64,000 nt of DNA from Mycobacterium adipatum (GCF_001644575.1 NZ_CP015596.1:1612001-1676000); one strand, 5' to 3'. Counted from the first letter of the stretch, positions 26,321 to 35,346 are shown. Made by a program: numbers and translations. The notes: generated from the sequence alone by a model not told the origin.

Positions 26321-26383
26321 CTTCGCAGGATCGCTAATTGTCAGTTCCGTAACATTGTCCCCACCGATCACGATCAACCTCAC

Positions 26384-26974
26384 GTGTCGCACTCATTCGG
26401 GGATGAAAAGCGCAGTCGTCTGAAGGCCGTCATCGGCGCGGTGCTCGTCGCGCTGGCGTTCGCCTGTGGTGCCGCGCCGCAGGCCGCAGCGCAACCGGCC
26501 GGCAAGGACTTCACCAAGCCCGCCATCGTCATCCTCGGGTACGGCCTCACCCCGGACGGCTGGATGCGACCGATTCTCTACACCCGGGTGTTGACCGGCC
26601 TCGCCGTCGCGCAGGCCTTTCCGCAGTCCCCGATCATCGTCACCGGCGGCAACCCGCGCAACGGGCGCACGGAGGCCGGGGAGATGCGCAACCTGCTGCG
26701 GCTGCTCGGTTTCCCCGCAAACCGGATCATCGTCGAGGACAAGGCCAACAGCACGGTGCAGAACGCTCAGTTCTCCGTGCCGCTGGCCGAGAAGGCCGAT
26801 ACCTCGGGGATCATCCTGGTGACGTCCTCGACGCACCAGGATCGCGCCGACGGGAACTTCGCCGACGCGGGCGCCAATGTGCTGGCCACGGTGAGCTTCC
26901 CGGACGGCAGCCCGCAGACGAACATCACCCAGTTCATCCGCGACGTGCTCAGCCCGCTGACCCCCATCGGCTGA
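26384..26974 (+). CDS. Secreted YdcF/SanA-like DUF218 protein
   Basis: 196 residues from GTG 26384. A basic start and a hydrophobic run with AAPQAAAQPAG give a cleavable signal peptide. The mature part is a DUF218 fold: AIVILGYGLTPDG, PIIVTGGNPRNGRTEAG, IIVEDKANSTVQNAQF and VTSSTHQDRA. DUF218 proteins are linked to envelope integrity and S-adenosylmethionine binding, but their reaction is unknown. The long frame extending back to 26096 crosses two tRNA genes and is not used. Confidence 0.85.
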   Translation: MSHSFGDEKRSRLKAVIGAVLVALAFACGAAPQAAAQPAGKDFTKPAIVILGYGLTPDGWMRPILYTRVLTGLAVAQAFPQSPIIVTGGNPRNGRTEAGEMRNLLRLLGFPANRIIVEDKANSTVQNAQFSVPLAEKADTSGIILVTSSTHQDRADGNFADAGANVLATVSFPDGSPQTNITQFIRDVLSPLTPIG

Positions 26975-26993
26975 ACCGTTCTAAGGTGGCCGG

Positions 26994-27578
26994 GTGACGA
27001 CGGACGCTGCTACGGGAGACTTCCGGGCCCGACTGCTGGCGGCGTTCGAGGCGTCGATCGCCGAGGACGGCTACGCCAAGACGACGATCGCGGACATCGT
27101 GCGCCGGGCCCGAACCTCGCGCCGGACGTTCTACGAGCACTTCTCCAGCAAGGACGAGTGCTTCATGGCGCTGCTCGCCGAGGCCAATGCCGACCAGGTC
27201 CGGTCCATCGCTGCCGCCGTCGACCCCGAGGCGCCTTGGCAGCGGCAGGCCCGCCAGGCCATCGAGGCCTGGATCGCCTCCGGGGAGTCCCGGCCCGATC
27301 TCACGCTCAGCTGGATTCGGGACGGACCTTCGCTGGGTGCGGCGGGACGCGACCTCACCCGCGAATCCATGGAGCACTTCATCGATATGGTCACCGCGCT
27401 GGTCGACAGCGCGCAGTTCCGCGCCGCCGGGATCGGCCCGGTCTCGCGGCAGCGGATCATCATGCTGCTGGGTGGCCTTCGTGAGCTCACCGCCATCACC
27501 GTCGAGAACGGCGGCACGTTGAGCGATATCACCGAAGAGGCGGTCGACGCCACGATTGCCTTGTTCACGCCGCGCTGA
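26994..27578 (+). CDS. TetR-family transcriptional regulator
   Basis: 194 residues from GTG 26994. HTH: IAEDGYAKTTIADIVRRARTSRRTFYEHFSSKDECFMALL. The ligand domain is unassigned. It stands 19 nt after the DUF218 gene and 39 nt before a second TetR gene in the same direction; these may form a regulatory pair controlling the CrtI-like gene downstream. Confidence 0.88.
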   Translation: MTTDAATGDFRARLLAAFEASIAEDGYAKTTIADIVRRARTSRRTFYEHFSSKDECFMALLAEANADQVRSIAAAVDPEAPWQRQARQAIEAWIASGESRPDLTLSWIRDGPSLGAAGRDLTRESMEHFIDMVTALVDSAQFRAAGIGPVSRQRIIMLLGGLRELTAITVENGGTLSDITEEAVDATIALFTPR

Positions 27579-27617
27579 CCTCTCCGGCGGTCTCGACCTC
27601 TCCGGTACGTTGATCTG

Positions 27618-28223
27618 ATGGTTCGGCCCGCTCAGACTGCGCGCAGTGAGCGCACCCGCGAGGCGCTGCGCCAGGCGGCCATGGTCCGGTTCCTCGCCCA
27701 GGGGGTGGAGGACACCTCGGCCGAACAGATCGCCGCGGATGCGGGCGTCTCGCTGCGGACCTTCTACCGGCACTTCTCGTCCAAGCACGATCTGCTGTTC
27801 GTCGACTACGACGCCGGACTGGAGTGGTTCCGCACCGCCCTGGCCAACCGCTCCCCGCAGGAATCGATCGTGGAGTCGGTGCACTCGGCGATCCTGCAAT
27901 CCCCGTACGACGTGGACGCCGTGGCCAAGATCGCCGAGCTGCGCGCCGACGAGCTCGACCCCGGCCGCATCGTGCGCCACATCCGCCAGGTCGAGGCCTC
28001 GTTCGCCGAGGTGGTCGAGGAACATCTGCGACACGACGATCCACCGGCGCCCGGCTCGGATGCCGCGCTGCGCGTCACCGTTGCGGCGCGCTGTATCGCC
28101 GCAGCGGTGTTCGGTGCGATGGAGGTGTGGATGCTGGCCGAGGAGCGGTCGCTGCCGGAGCTCGCCAGGCTGTGCCGGACGGCGCTGGACTCGCTGGAAT
28201 CCGGAGTGATCCCCACGCCATAG
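27618..28223 (+). CDS. TetR-family transcriptional regulator
   Basis: 201 residues from ATG 27618. HTH: VRFLAQGVEDTSAEQIAADAGVSLRTFYRHFSSKHDLLFV, with a C-terminal TetR ligand domain of the long-chain-compound type. It precedes the CrtI-like oxidoreductase by 57 nt, a stretch containing TTTTGACAATATTGACAAAA-type symmetry (28234-28253), a likely operator for it. Confidence 0.88.
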   Translation: MVRPAQTARSERTREALRQAAMVRFLAQGVEDTSAEQIAADAGVSLRTFYRHFSSKHDLLFVDYDAGLEWFRTALANRSPQESIVESVHSAILQSPYDVDAVAKIAELRADELDPGRIVRHIRQVEASFAEVVEEHLRHDDPPAPGSDAALRVTVAARCIAAAVFGAMEVWMLAEERSLPELARLCRTALDSLESGVIPTP

Positions 28224-28233
28224 CTGTGCGATG

Positions 28234-28253
28234 TTTTGACAATATTGACAAAA
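28234..28253. promoter_or_regulatory. AT-rich palindrome before CrtI-like gene
   Basis: TTTTGACAATATTGACAAAA between the TetR stop and the oxidoreductase start: TTTTG/CAAAA outer arms with an internal CAATATTG palindrome. It stands out in this GC-rich DNA. Probable TetR operator; TTGACA at its centre could also serve as a -35. Confidence 0.5.
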
Positions 28254-28280
28254 CATAGCCCCGGGGTGCAGCCTGGGCTG

Positions 28281-29846
28281 ATGCCGGACTACGACGCGAT
28301 CGTCATCGGCGCGGGCCACAACGGCCTGGCCGCCGCCGCCCTGCTGCAACGCGCCGGAATGCGCACCCTGTGCCTGGAGAGCAAGCTCTACGCCGGTGGA
28401 ATGGCTTCCACCGTCGAGCTTTTCGACGGGTACAAGTTCGAGATCGCGGGCTCGCTGCAATTCCCGACATCGGCGGTGGTGAGCCACGAGCTCGGGCTGG
28501 ATGCGCTGCCGACGGTCGACGTGGACGTCATGTCGGTATCGCTGCGCGGCATCGGGGATGACCCCGTCATCTACTACACCGATCCGATGAAACTGCTGAC
28601 CCACCTCAACGAGGTGCACGGAGCCGAGGCCGTCAACGGGATGGCCGGCCTGATGGCGTGGAGCCTGGCGCCCACCCGCGCGCTCGGCCGGTTCGACGCC
28701 GCGACACCGCCGAAGACACTCGACGAGATGTATGCCTGTGCGCAGAACGAATTCGAGCATTCGGCGATCACCGACATGCTGTTCGGTTCGGTCACCGATG
28801 TGCTCAACCGCTACCTGCCCGACCCGGAGAAACACGGTGCGCTGCGCGGCATGCTCAGCTTCCTGGCGGTTAACACCACCTATCGCGGCCCGGCCACCCC
28901 GGGTAGTGCGGCGGCCCTTGCCTTCGGGCTGGCCGTCCCCGACGAGAACGCCGTGCTGATGAAGAAGCTGCGCGGCGGGATCGGCTCGCTCACCACGCAT
29001 CTCAGTGACCTCTTGACCGTCGGTGGGGGAGAGCTGCGGCTGCGCTCCCAGGTCGAGGAAATCCGCACCGCAGACGGCCGCGTGACCGGGGTCCGGCTGC
29101 AGGACGGGTCGGAGATCAGCGCGCCGATCGTCGTCTCCGCCCTCGCCCCCGACCTCACCGTCACGGGATTGCTGGACGCGGCGGCCGTGCCGGCCGAGGC
29201 GCGTGAACGCTATACGCGCGTCGATCATCGTGGCAGCTATCTGCAGATGCACTTCGCGCTGGACGGTATCCCGACCTTCACCGAGCCGTACGGGATGCTC
29301 AACGACCCCGAAATGCAGTCAGCCATCGGTCTTTTCAACACACCCGAGGAGCTGCAGCAACAGTGGGAGGACTGTCGCCGCGGTATCGTGCCCGCCGACC
29401 CGGCCATCGCCATGCAGATGCCCTCGGTCAAGGACCCCGGCCTGGCGCCACCGGGAAAGCATGCGGTGTCCGCATTCTCGTTGTGGTTCCCCGTGGAAGA
29501 ATCGGCAGGGGCGTCATACGGCGAGCTGAAGAACCAGATGGGCCAACGCGTGATCGACAAGATCAACCGACTGGCCCCCGATTTCGAGAGTCTGATATCC
29601 CGGCACACCACGTTCACCCCCAAGCATATGGGGACCATGTTCGGCGCGCCGGGCGGTGACTACTGTCACGGCCTGATCCACCCGGAACAGATGGGGCCGA
29701 ATCGGCCGGGCCCGAGAGGCTATGCGGATCAAGAACTCCCGGTGCAGGGGCTCTATCTGGGCAGCGCCGGCTGCCACGGCGGGCCGGGCATCACGTTCAT
29801 CCCCGGGTACAACGCCGCCAAGGCCGCGCTGGCCGACGCGCGTTAG
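28281..29846 (+). CDS. CrtI/phytoene-desaturase-like FAD oxidoreductase
   Basis: 521 residues from ATG 28281. N-terminal FAD motif VIGAGHNGLAAAALLQRAGMRTLCLE, followed by carotenoid-dehydrogenase-like sequence GGMASTVELFDGYKFEIAGS and ending GSAGCHGGPGITFIPGYNAAKAAL. This subfamily (PYROXD2-like) includes many actinobacterial amine-oxidase-fold enzymes of unknown substrate; no carotenoid genes are nearby. The stop overlaps the convergent small ORF by 4 nt. Confidence 0.85.
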   Translation: MPDYDAIVIGAGHNGLAAAALLQRAGMRTLCLESKLYAGGMASTVELFDGYKFEIAGSLQFPTSAVVSHELGLDALPTVDVDVMSVSLRGIGDDPVIYYTDPMKLLTHLNEVHGAEAVNGMAGLMAWSLAPTRALGRFDAATPPKTLDEMYACAQNEFEHSAITDMLFGSVTDVLNRYLPDPEKHGALRGMLSFLAVNTTYRGPATPGSAAALAFGLAVPDENAVLMKKLRGGIGSLTTHLSDLLTVGGGELRLRSQVEEIRTADGRVTGVRLQDGSEISAPIVVSALAPDLTVTGLLDAAAVPAEARERYTRVDHRGSYLQMHFALDGIPTFTEPYGMLNDPEMQSAIGLFNTPEELQQQWEDCRRGIVPADPAIAMQMPSVKDPGLAPPGKHAVSAFSLWFPVEESAGASYGELKNQMGQRVIDKINRLAPDFESLISRHTTFTPKHMGTMFGAPGGDYCHGLIHPEQMGPNRPGPRGYADQELPVQGLYLGSAGCHGGPGITFIPGYNAAKAALADAR

Positions 29847-29998
29847 TCGTCGTCCACCGCGCTGCCGTCCGGGGTCGCGCCGCCTTCGTCGGACCAGTCG
29901 GAGCGGTCCTCGGCTCCCTTGGCAGGGTCGCTCATGACATCGTCGCGCGCGCCGTCGGCGCCGGCGTCTGACTCGGTGGTCTTGGGATCTGCGCTCAC
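29843..29998 (-). CDS. Small acidic protein, 51 residues
   Basis: From GTG 29998 to TAA 29845-29843. Strongly acidic (ends AVDDD, about one third D/E), no hydrophobic segment, probably disordered. Its stop overlaps that of the convergent CrtI-like gene by 4 nt. The ribosome site is weak. The frame has GC-rich third positions like real genes here. Function unknown; it could be the distal gene after zwf and the ZnF-UBP gene on the same strand. Confidence 0.5.
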   Translation of the reverse strand: MSADPKTTESDAGADGARDDVMSDPAKGAEDRSDWSDEGGATPDGSAVDDD

Positions 29999-30040
29999 AA
30001 CCGGAGAACTACCCGTTCCGCCGGGTGCGGAAACAGCCCG

Positions 30041-30382
30041 TCAGCCGCGCTGAAGCTGCTGCATCCAATCCCGGGGCACCCGCCCACGCGGACCCGGCAC
30101 CGGCTGATCGGTGGGGTGGGCCTGCGGTGCAGCCAGATCGGGCCCGTCGTAGTAATCGTTGGTGGCGTAGTTCCAGAACCAGTCCTCGCCGGGTTCGAAG
30201 CTACGGATGACGGGGTGCCCGGTGTCGCGCCAATGCCGGGAGGCGTGCTTGGCCAGCGAGTCATCGCAGCAGCCGATATGCCCGCAGGCCGCGCACCGGC
30301 GCAGGTGTACCCACCACCCGCCGTCGGCGTCGCACTCCACGCATCCGGTACCGCTCGGGGGTCTGGTCGGGTCGACGTCCAC
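30041..30382 (-). CDS. UBP-type zinc-finger protein
   Basis: 113 residues from GTG 30382. ZnF-UBP ligands appear in CVECDADG, RRCAACGHIGCCDDS, HASRHWRDTGHPVI: paired CxxC motifs and spaced histidines. The C-terminus is polar (WNYATNDYYDGPDL). In eukaryotes the domain binds ubiquitin tails; in actinobacteria its partner is unknown. It starts 10 nt after zwf and is probably co-transcribed. Confidence 0.88.
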   Translation of the reverse strand: MDVDPTRPPSGTGCVECDADGGWWVHLRRCAACGHIGCCDDSLAKHASRHWRDTGHPVIRSFEPGEDWFWNYATNDYYDGPDLAAPQAHPTDQPVPGPRGRVPRDWMQQLQRG

Positions 30383-30392
30383 CCGTGCGAGT

Positions 30393-31889
30393 CTACTTCC
30401 GCTCCCGCCAGGCCCGCTCGAACGGCAGCCGCCACGCGTTCGGGGCGATCAGCTGGTGGATGGCGTTGGGCCCCCACGTGCCGGGCTGATACAGCTTGGC
30501 CGGTGGTGGATCGTCGAGCAGTGCAGCCGAACGCTCCCACAGGGATTCGATGCCCTCGGCGGTGGTGAACAGGGTGTGGTCGCCGCGCATCGCGTCCAGG
30601 ATGAGGCGCTCATAGGCCTCCAGTACGTCGCCGTTGGTCGGGATCTCCGTGGTGGAGAACTGCATCGACATCTTGTCCAGTTTCATGCCCGGCCCGGGCC
30701 GCTTGCCGTAGAACGACAGCGACACCTTGGAGTTGTCGGCCAGGTCGAAGGTCAGGTGGTCGGGGCCCTGGGAGCCGACACCCGAGCCGGCCGGGAACAT
30801 GGTGCGCGGGGCCTCCTTGAAGGCGATCGAGATGATGCGCATGCCCTCGGCCATCTTCTTTCCGGTCCGCAGGTAGATCGGCACCCCGGCCCACCGCCAG
30901 TTGTCGATGCCGACCTTGAGCGCGATGAACGTCTCGGTGTCGGAATCTCTTGCCACCCCCTCGAGTTCGCGGTATCCGGCGAACTGCCCACGCACGACGT
31001 CGTTGCACTGGATCGGGAGCATGGAGCGGAACACCTTGTTCTTCTCCTCGCTGATCGCGCGCGGCTCCAGCGCGGTCGGCGGCTCCATCACCACGAATGC
31101 CATCACCTGGAACAAGTGCGTGACCACCATGTCCTTGTAGGCGCCGGTGCTCTCGTAGAAGTTGGCCCGCTCGTCCAGCCCGAGCATCTCGGGAATGTCG
31201 ATCTGGATGTGATCGATGAAGTTCCGATTCCAGATCGGCTCGAACAGCCCGTTGGCGAACCGGAACGCCAGGATGTTCTGGGCGGCCTCCTTGCCCAAGA
31301 AGTGGTCGATCCGGAAGACCTGGCCTTCCTCGAACGTCTCGTGCACGAAATCGTTCAGCGCGACCGCGCTGGCCAGGTCGGTGCCGAACGGCTTCTCCAT
31401 GACCACCCGTGAGCGGTCCACCAGATCGGCCTCCCGCAGCATCGTGATGACGGCGCGGGCAGCCTTCGGGGGCACCGAAAGATAGTGCAGCCGTTGGGCG
31501 TTACCGCCGAGTCGGGCATCGGCCTCGGCGACGGCCGCGGCCAGCGCCGCCGGGCCGGCACCCTGCGGGACGTAGCTGAGGATCTTCGAGACATTGGCCC
31601 ACTGTTCGTCGGTCAGCTTGTGTGTGCCGAACCGCTCGATGGCGTCCTTGACCAGCGCGCGAAACTCATCGTCGGTGAGATCCTCCAACGAGGTCCCGAC
31701 CACCTGGATGTTGGGCGCCAGCTCCGACTGGTCCAGGTAGGCCATCCCGGGCAGCAGTTTGCGTTTGGCGAGATCGCCGGTGGCGCCGAACAGGACGATG
31801 ACATGGGGTTCGAGCGGGTCGGTGTCGCGGCGGTGCGGGCGGGCACCCGGAGCGGGGTAGGCGATGGTCTGCGGGTTCTCGGCGGCCAT
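30393..31889 (-). CDS. zwf: Glucose-6-phosphate 1-dehydrogenase
   Basis: 498 residues from ATG 31889. Rossmann motif LFGATGDLAKRKLLP (33-47) and active-site RIDHFLGKE (193-201) with the catalytic His. It oxidises glucose-6-phosphate to 6-phosphogluconolactone, making NAD(P)H for the pentose phosphate pathway. It stands alone apart from the ZnF-UBP gene, away from the usual tkt-tal-opcA cluster, so a second zwf is likely elsewhere. Confidence 0.95.
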   Translation of the reverse strand: MAAENPQTIAYPAPGARPHRRDTDPLEPHVIVLFGATGDLAKRKLLPGMAYLDQSELAPNIQVVGTSLEDLTDDEFRALVKDAIERFGTHKLTDEQWANVSKILSYVPQGAGPAALAAAVAEADARLGGNAQRLHYLSVPPKAARAVITMLREADLVDRSRVVMEKPFGTDLASAVALNDFVHETFEEGQVFRIDHFLGKEAAQNILAFRFANGLFEPIWNRNFIDHIQIDIPEMLGLDERANFYESTGAYKDMVVTHLFQVMAFVVMEPPTALEPRAISEEKNKVFRSMLPIQCNDVVRGQFAGYRELEGVARDSDTETFIALKVGIDNWRWAGVPIYLRTGKKMAEGMRIISIAFKEAPRTMFPAGSGVGSQGPDHLTFDLADNSKVSLSFYGKRPGPGMKLDKMSMQFSTTEIPTNGDVLEAYERLILDAMRGDHTLFTTAEGIESLWERSAALLDDPPPAKLYQPGTWGPNAIHQLIAPNAWRLPFERAWRERK

Positions 31890-31945
31890 GGCGGGGATGT
31901 TGCCATCCCTACGTTAACGCTGCGCGACATCGCTACTGTCAGGCC

Positions 31946-32386
31946 ATGGCAACCAGCGTTTCCCGTGAAGTGGTCATCGAAGCGTCCCCGGAGGAGATTC
32001 TCGCCGTCGTCGCCGACGTCGAATCGACACCGACCTGGTCGCCCCAATACCAAAAGGCCGAGGTGGTGGACCGCGACGCCGAGGGCCGCCCGCGTCGCGT
32101 CATCCAGACCATCAAGACCGTCGGCATCAGCGATCAGCTGACCATCGACTACACCTGGGAGGACAACAAGGTCAGCTGGGTGCTGGTGAAGGCCAGTCAG
32201 CTGAAGTCCCAGGAATGCAGCTACACGCTGACGCCGGAAGGGGACAACACCCGGGTCCGCTTCGACATGACCATCGACCTGGCCATCCCGCTGCCGGGGT
32301 TCATCCTGAAGAAGGTGATGAGCGGAGCGATTGACGTGGCGACCGATGGCCTGCGCAAGCAGGTGCTCAAGGTGAAGAAGGGCTAG
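31946..32386 (+). CDS. SRPBCC (START-like) protein, Rv0856/Rv0857 type
   Basis: 146 residues. Bet v1/START fold with ATSVSREVVIEASPEEILAVVADVESTPTWSPQY and a C-terminal helix. TACTGT lies 6 nt before ATG 31946, so the mRNA is probably leaderless. Such proteins bind hydrophobic ligands; the ligand is unknown. It is 34% or so similar by eye to its neighbour at 32495, a tandem family present at Rv0854-Rv0857. Confidence 0.85.
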   Translation: MATSVSREVVIEASPEEILAVVADVESTPTWSPQYQKAEVVDRDAEGRPRRVIQTIKTVGISDQLTIDYTWEDNKVSWVLVKASQLKSQECSYTLTPEGDNTRVRFDMTIDLAIPLPGFILKKVMSGAIDVATDGLRKQVLKVKKG

Positions 32387-32482
32387 CCGGCCGGCCATTC
32401 GCCCCCGGATTTGCTGCCGACGGGCGCGTAAATTGGCAACGCCCAGATCGCTGAAATCCTTGCACGATCTTAAGAGCGGTCT

Positions 32483-32488
32483 TATATT
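32483..32488 (+). promoter_or_regulatory. -10 of second SRPBCC gene
   Basis: TATATT, 6 nt before ATG 32495, so leaderless. Just upstream TAAGA-N5-TCTTA (32470-32484) gives partial dyad symmetry and could be an operator. Confidence 0.5.
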
Positions 32489-32494
32489 TGCTTG

Positions 32495-32932
32495 ATGGTT
32501 GTCAGAGCGTCGAGAGAAGTCCTCTTCGACGCCTCGCCGGAGGCGATCCTGGATGCGCTCGCCGATATCGACGAGGTGCCGACCTGGTCCACCCTGCACC
32601 GGTCCGCCGAGGTGGTGGACCGCCATCCCGACGGCAGACCCCATCACGTCAAGGCGACCGTGAAGATCATGGGGATCACCGACAAGGAGATGCTCGAATA
32701 CCACTGGGGTGACGACTGGATGGTCTGGGACGCCCAGGACACTTTCCAGCAGCGCGGCCAGCACGGCGAGTACAAGCTGATCCGCGAGGGTGACCGCACC
32801 CGCGTCCGGTTCGACCTCATCATCGATCTGGTCGCGCCGATCCCGGAGTTCCTGCTGCGCCGCGCCAAGAAGATGGTGCTCGATGCGGCCGTGGACCGGC
32901 TGCGTACCCGGGTCACTCGCTTTTACGGCTAG
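32495..32932 (+). CDS. SRPBCC (START-like) protein
   Basis: 145 residues from ATG 32495. Same fold as the preceding gene (ASREVLFDASPEAILDALADIDEVPTWSTLHRSAEVVDR). Ends at an edge of the conserved Rv0854-Rv0857-like block. In M. tuberculosis dapC follows; here about 7.9 kb of ureide genes intervenes. Confidence 0.85.
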   Translation: MVVRASREVLFDASPEAILDALADIDEVPTWSTLHRSAEVVDRHPDGRPHHVKATVKIMGITDKEMLEYHWGDDWMVWDAQDTFQQRGQHGEYKLIREGDRTRVRFDLIIDLVAPIPEFLLRRAKKMVLDAAVDRLRTRVTRFYG

Positions 32933-33020
32933 TCATCAGGGTGGGCGGGGCGGCGCTTCGCTCGCCGGCGGCTAACCGCGCCGAAACCGTGCCGCAACAC
33001 GGCCGGCCTAGTCTCGGCGG

Positions 33021-33719
33021 ATGGGGGTCAGGGGCTCGGTGCTACTCGAATGCCTGATCGCCGAGCGGGCCGGAACCTCCCAGGACGGGGTGCTCGGCGA
33101 GCTGCGCCGCGCGATTCTCGACGGTGGCGTCCCGCCCGGAACTCCGATCCCGCTCGCCGAGGTGGCCGAGGTGTTCGGGGTGAGTCAGATCCCGATCCGC
33201 GAGGCATTGAAGACACTCGTGGCCGAGGGGCTGGTCTCGCACCGTCGCAACGGGGGCTACACCGTCGCGCTGCTGACCGCCCAGGAACTGCGCGAAATGT
33301 ACATCGTGCGTGAGACGTTGGAGTCCGCCTCGCTGACCGCCGCGGTGCACAATGCCACCGACACCGACCGTGCCGCCGCCGTGATCGCCCACCAACGTCT
33401 GGAGCAGGCGATCCGGGACGGTGATGCGGCCGCATATCACCGCGGCAGCAGGAAGTTCCATGCCGCGCTCACCGGTCCGTCGCGCATGCACCGGCTCCTG
33501 CACATGCTCGAGGGTGCCTGGAATGTCACCGAACCGGTGCAGTCGATGGTGCATGTCAGCCACACCGACCGCGCCATCCTGCATGCCGACCACCGGGCCA
33601 TGCTGGAGGCGTTCCTGGCCGGTGACGTCACGGCGCTGCTCGATGTCTCCGAACAACACGCCGCGCGGCTCAACGCCGTCATCGCCACCCTGCCGCGGCA
33701 CACCGGTCTGCTGGCGTGA
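33021..33719 (+). CDS. GntR/FadR-type regulator of the ureide cluster
   Basis: 232 residues. N-terminal winged helix (VLGELRRAILDGGVPPGTPIPLAEVAEVFGVSQIPIREALKTLVAEGLV) and a C-terminal FCD all-helical ligand domain with metal-type His/Asp residues. Divides the SRPBCC genes from the allantoin permease, 79 nt upstream of it. Most likely senses a ureide or its breakdown product, as AllR/PucR-type regulators do, but the ligand is not deducible. Confidence 0.85.
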   Translation: MGVRGSVLLECLIAERAGTSQDGVLGELRRAILDGGVPPGTPIPLAEVAEVFGVSQIPIREALKTLVAEGLVSHRRNGGYTVALLTAQELREMYIVRETLESASLTAAVHNATDTDRAAAVIAHQRLEQAIRDGDAAAYHRGSRKFHAALTGPSRMHRLLHMLEGAWNVTEPVQSMVHVSHTDRAILHADHRAMLEAFLAGDVTALLDVSEQHAARLNAVIATLPRHTGLLA

Positions 33720-33758
33720 ACGAATATATTTTCGACGCAACCGCGCGATAGTTCCAGC

Positions 33759-33774
33759 GAAACAGACGGGAAAC
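33759..33774 (+). promoter_or_regulatory. Candidate GlnR box before ureide permease
   Basis: GAAAC-N6-GAAAC (33759-33763 and 33770-33774), which satisfies the AC-N9-AC spacing reported for mycobacterial GlnR sites. It lies 25 nt before the permease ATG. Confidence 0.4.
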
Positions 33775-33798
33775 AACGCGGTCGGATAGTCGGCAACC

Positions 33799-35346
33799 AT
33801 GACCGATACCGTTGTACCTCCGCATAACGCGCCGCCGGGAGCCGTTGTCGGCGCCGGTGACATCGTCGAAGCCGCCGGTCACCCCGTCGGCGGCGGCGTC
33901 ATCAAACCCGGTTACGACCCCCGGCTCACAAACGAGGACCTCGCCCCGCTGGGCAAACAAACCTGGTCCTCGTACAACATCTTCGCGTTCTGGATGTCCG
34001 ATGTGCACAGCGTCGGCGGGTACGTCACCGCGGGCAGCTTGTTCGCGCTCGGGCTGGCCAGTTGGCAGGTGCTGATCGCACTGCTGGTCGGCATCAGCAT
34101 CGTGTATTTCTTCTGCAACCTGGTCGCCAAACCGAGCCAGGTGGCCGGGGTGCCGTATCCGGTGATCTGTCGCACCGTCTTCGGTGTGCTCGGCGCCAAC
34201 ATCCCGGCGATCATCCGCGGTCTGATCGCGGTGGCCTGGTACGGCATCCAGACGTTCCTGGCCTCGGCGGCATTGGACATCGTGCTGATCAAACTCTTCC
34301 CGAGCCTGGCCCCGTACGCCGTGGTCGCCGACTACGGATTCGCCGGGCTGTCGCTGCTGGGCTGGGGCAGCTTCCTGCTGCTGTGGGTGCTGCAGGCCTG
34401 CGTCTTCTGGCGGGGTATGGAATCGATCCGCAAGTTCATCGACTTCTGCGGACCCGCGGTGTACGTCGTCATGTTCATGCTCTGCGGTTACCTGATCTAC
34501 AAGGCGGGTTGGGGCGCCATCGATTTGAACCTCGGTGGGGTCACCTACACCGGTTGGTCCTCGGTGCCGGTGATGTTGGGTGCCATCGCGTTGGTGGTCT
34601 CCTACTTCTCCGGCCCGATGCTCAACTTCGGTGACTTCTCGCGGTACGGAAAGTCGTTCGAGGCGGTGAAGAAGGGCAACTTCCTGGGCCTTCCGGTCAA
34701 CTTCCTGGTGTTCTCGGTGCTGGTGGTCGTCACCGCATCGCTGACCCTGCCGGTGTTCGGTGAGCTCATCACCGACCCGGTCGAGACGGTGGCGCGCATC
34801 GACAGCACCTTCGCGATTGTGCTGGGCGCGTTGACCTTCGCCATTGCCACCATCGGCATCAACATCGTCGCCAACTTCATCTCGCCGGCATTCGACTTCT
34901 CCAACGTCAGCCCGCAGCGGATCAGCTGGCGCGCCGGCGGCATGATCGCCGCCGTCGGTTCGGTGCTGATCACCCCGTGGAACCTGTACAACAACCCCGA
35001 GGTGATCCACTACACGCTGGAGACCCTGGGAGCGTTCATCGGCCCGCTGTTCGGTGTGCTGATCGCCGACTACTACCTCATCCGCAAGCAGAAGGTGGTG
35101 GTGGATGATCTGTTCACCATGGACGAGTCCGGGAAGTACTGGTACACCAAGGGATACAACAAGGTGGCCGTCATCGCCACCGTCGTCGGAGCGGTGCTGG
35201 CCATGATCCCGGTGCTGCTCGGTGGATCGGTGACCGGCATGCACACCGCCGCGCAGTACAGCTGGTTCATCGGCTGCGGTGTCGGCTTCGCCATCTACTA
35301 CCTGCTGGGCAAGCGGGACGCCCTGGTTGCAGAATCGGTGTCGTGA
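33799..35346 (+). CDS. NCS1-family allantoin/hydantoin permease
   Basis: 515 residues, about twelve membrane helices. NCS1 signatures include WSSYNIFAFWMSDVHSVGGY, the substrate-site WYGIQTFL and GPMLNFGDFSRYG, and IADYYLIRKQ. NCS1 proteins import allantoin, hydantoins or nucleobases with Na+ or H+. Coupling to the racemase (4-nt overlap) and the nearby allantoinase argue for allantoin. Possible control by GntR and GlnR. Confidence 0.92.
   Translation: MTDTVVPPHNAPPGAVVGAGDIVEAAGHPVGGGVIKPGYDPRLTNEDLAPLGKQTWSSYNIFAFWMSDVHSVGGYVTAGSLFALGLASWQVLIALLVGISIVYFFCNLVAKPSQVAGVPYPVICRTVFGVLGANIPAIIRGLIAVAWYGIQTFLASAALDIVLIKLFPSLAPYAVVADYGFAGLSLLGWGSFLLLWVLQACVFWRGMESIRKFIDFCGPAVYVVMFMLCGYLIYKAGWGAIDLNLGGVTYTGWSSVPVMLGAIALVVSYFSGPMLNFGDFSRYGKSFEAVKKGNFLGLPVNFLVFSVLVVVTASLTLPVFGELITDPVETVARIDSTFAIVLGALTFAIATIGINIVANFISPAFDFSNVSPQRISWRAGGMIAAVGSVLITPWNLYNNPEVIHYTLETLGAFIGPLFGVLIADYYLIRKQKVVVDDLFTMDESGKYWYTKGYNKVAVIATVVGAVLAMIPVLLGGSVTGMHTAAQYSWFIGCGVGFAIYYLLGKRDALVAESVS

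Noticed and set aside
26096..26383. N-terminal extension of the DUF218 gene
   Set aside because: It would translate through tRNA-Asp and tRNA-Phe; GTG 26384 gives a proper signal peptide.
26949..29252. 767-codon minus-strand open frame
   Set aside because: Shadow of two TetR genes and the CrtI-like gene; no recognisable domain.
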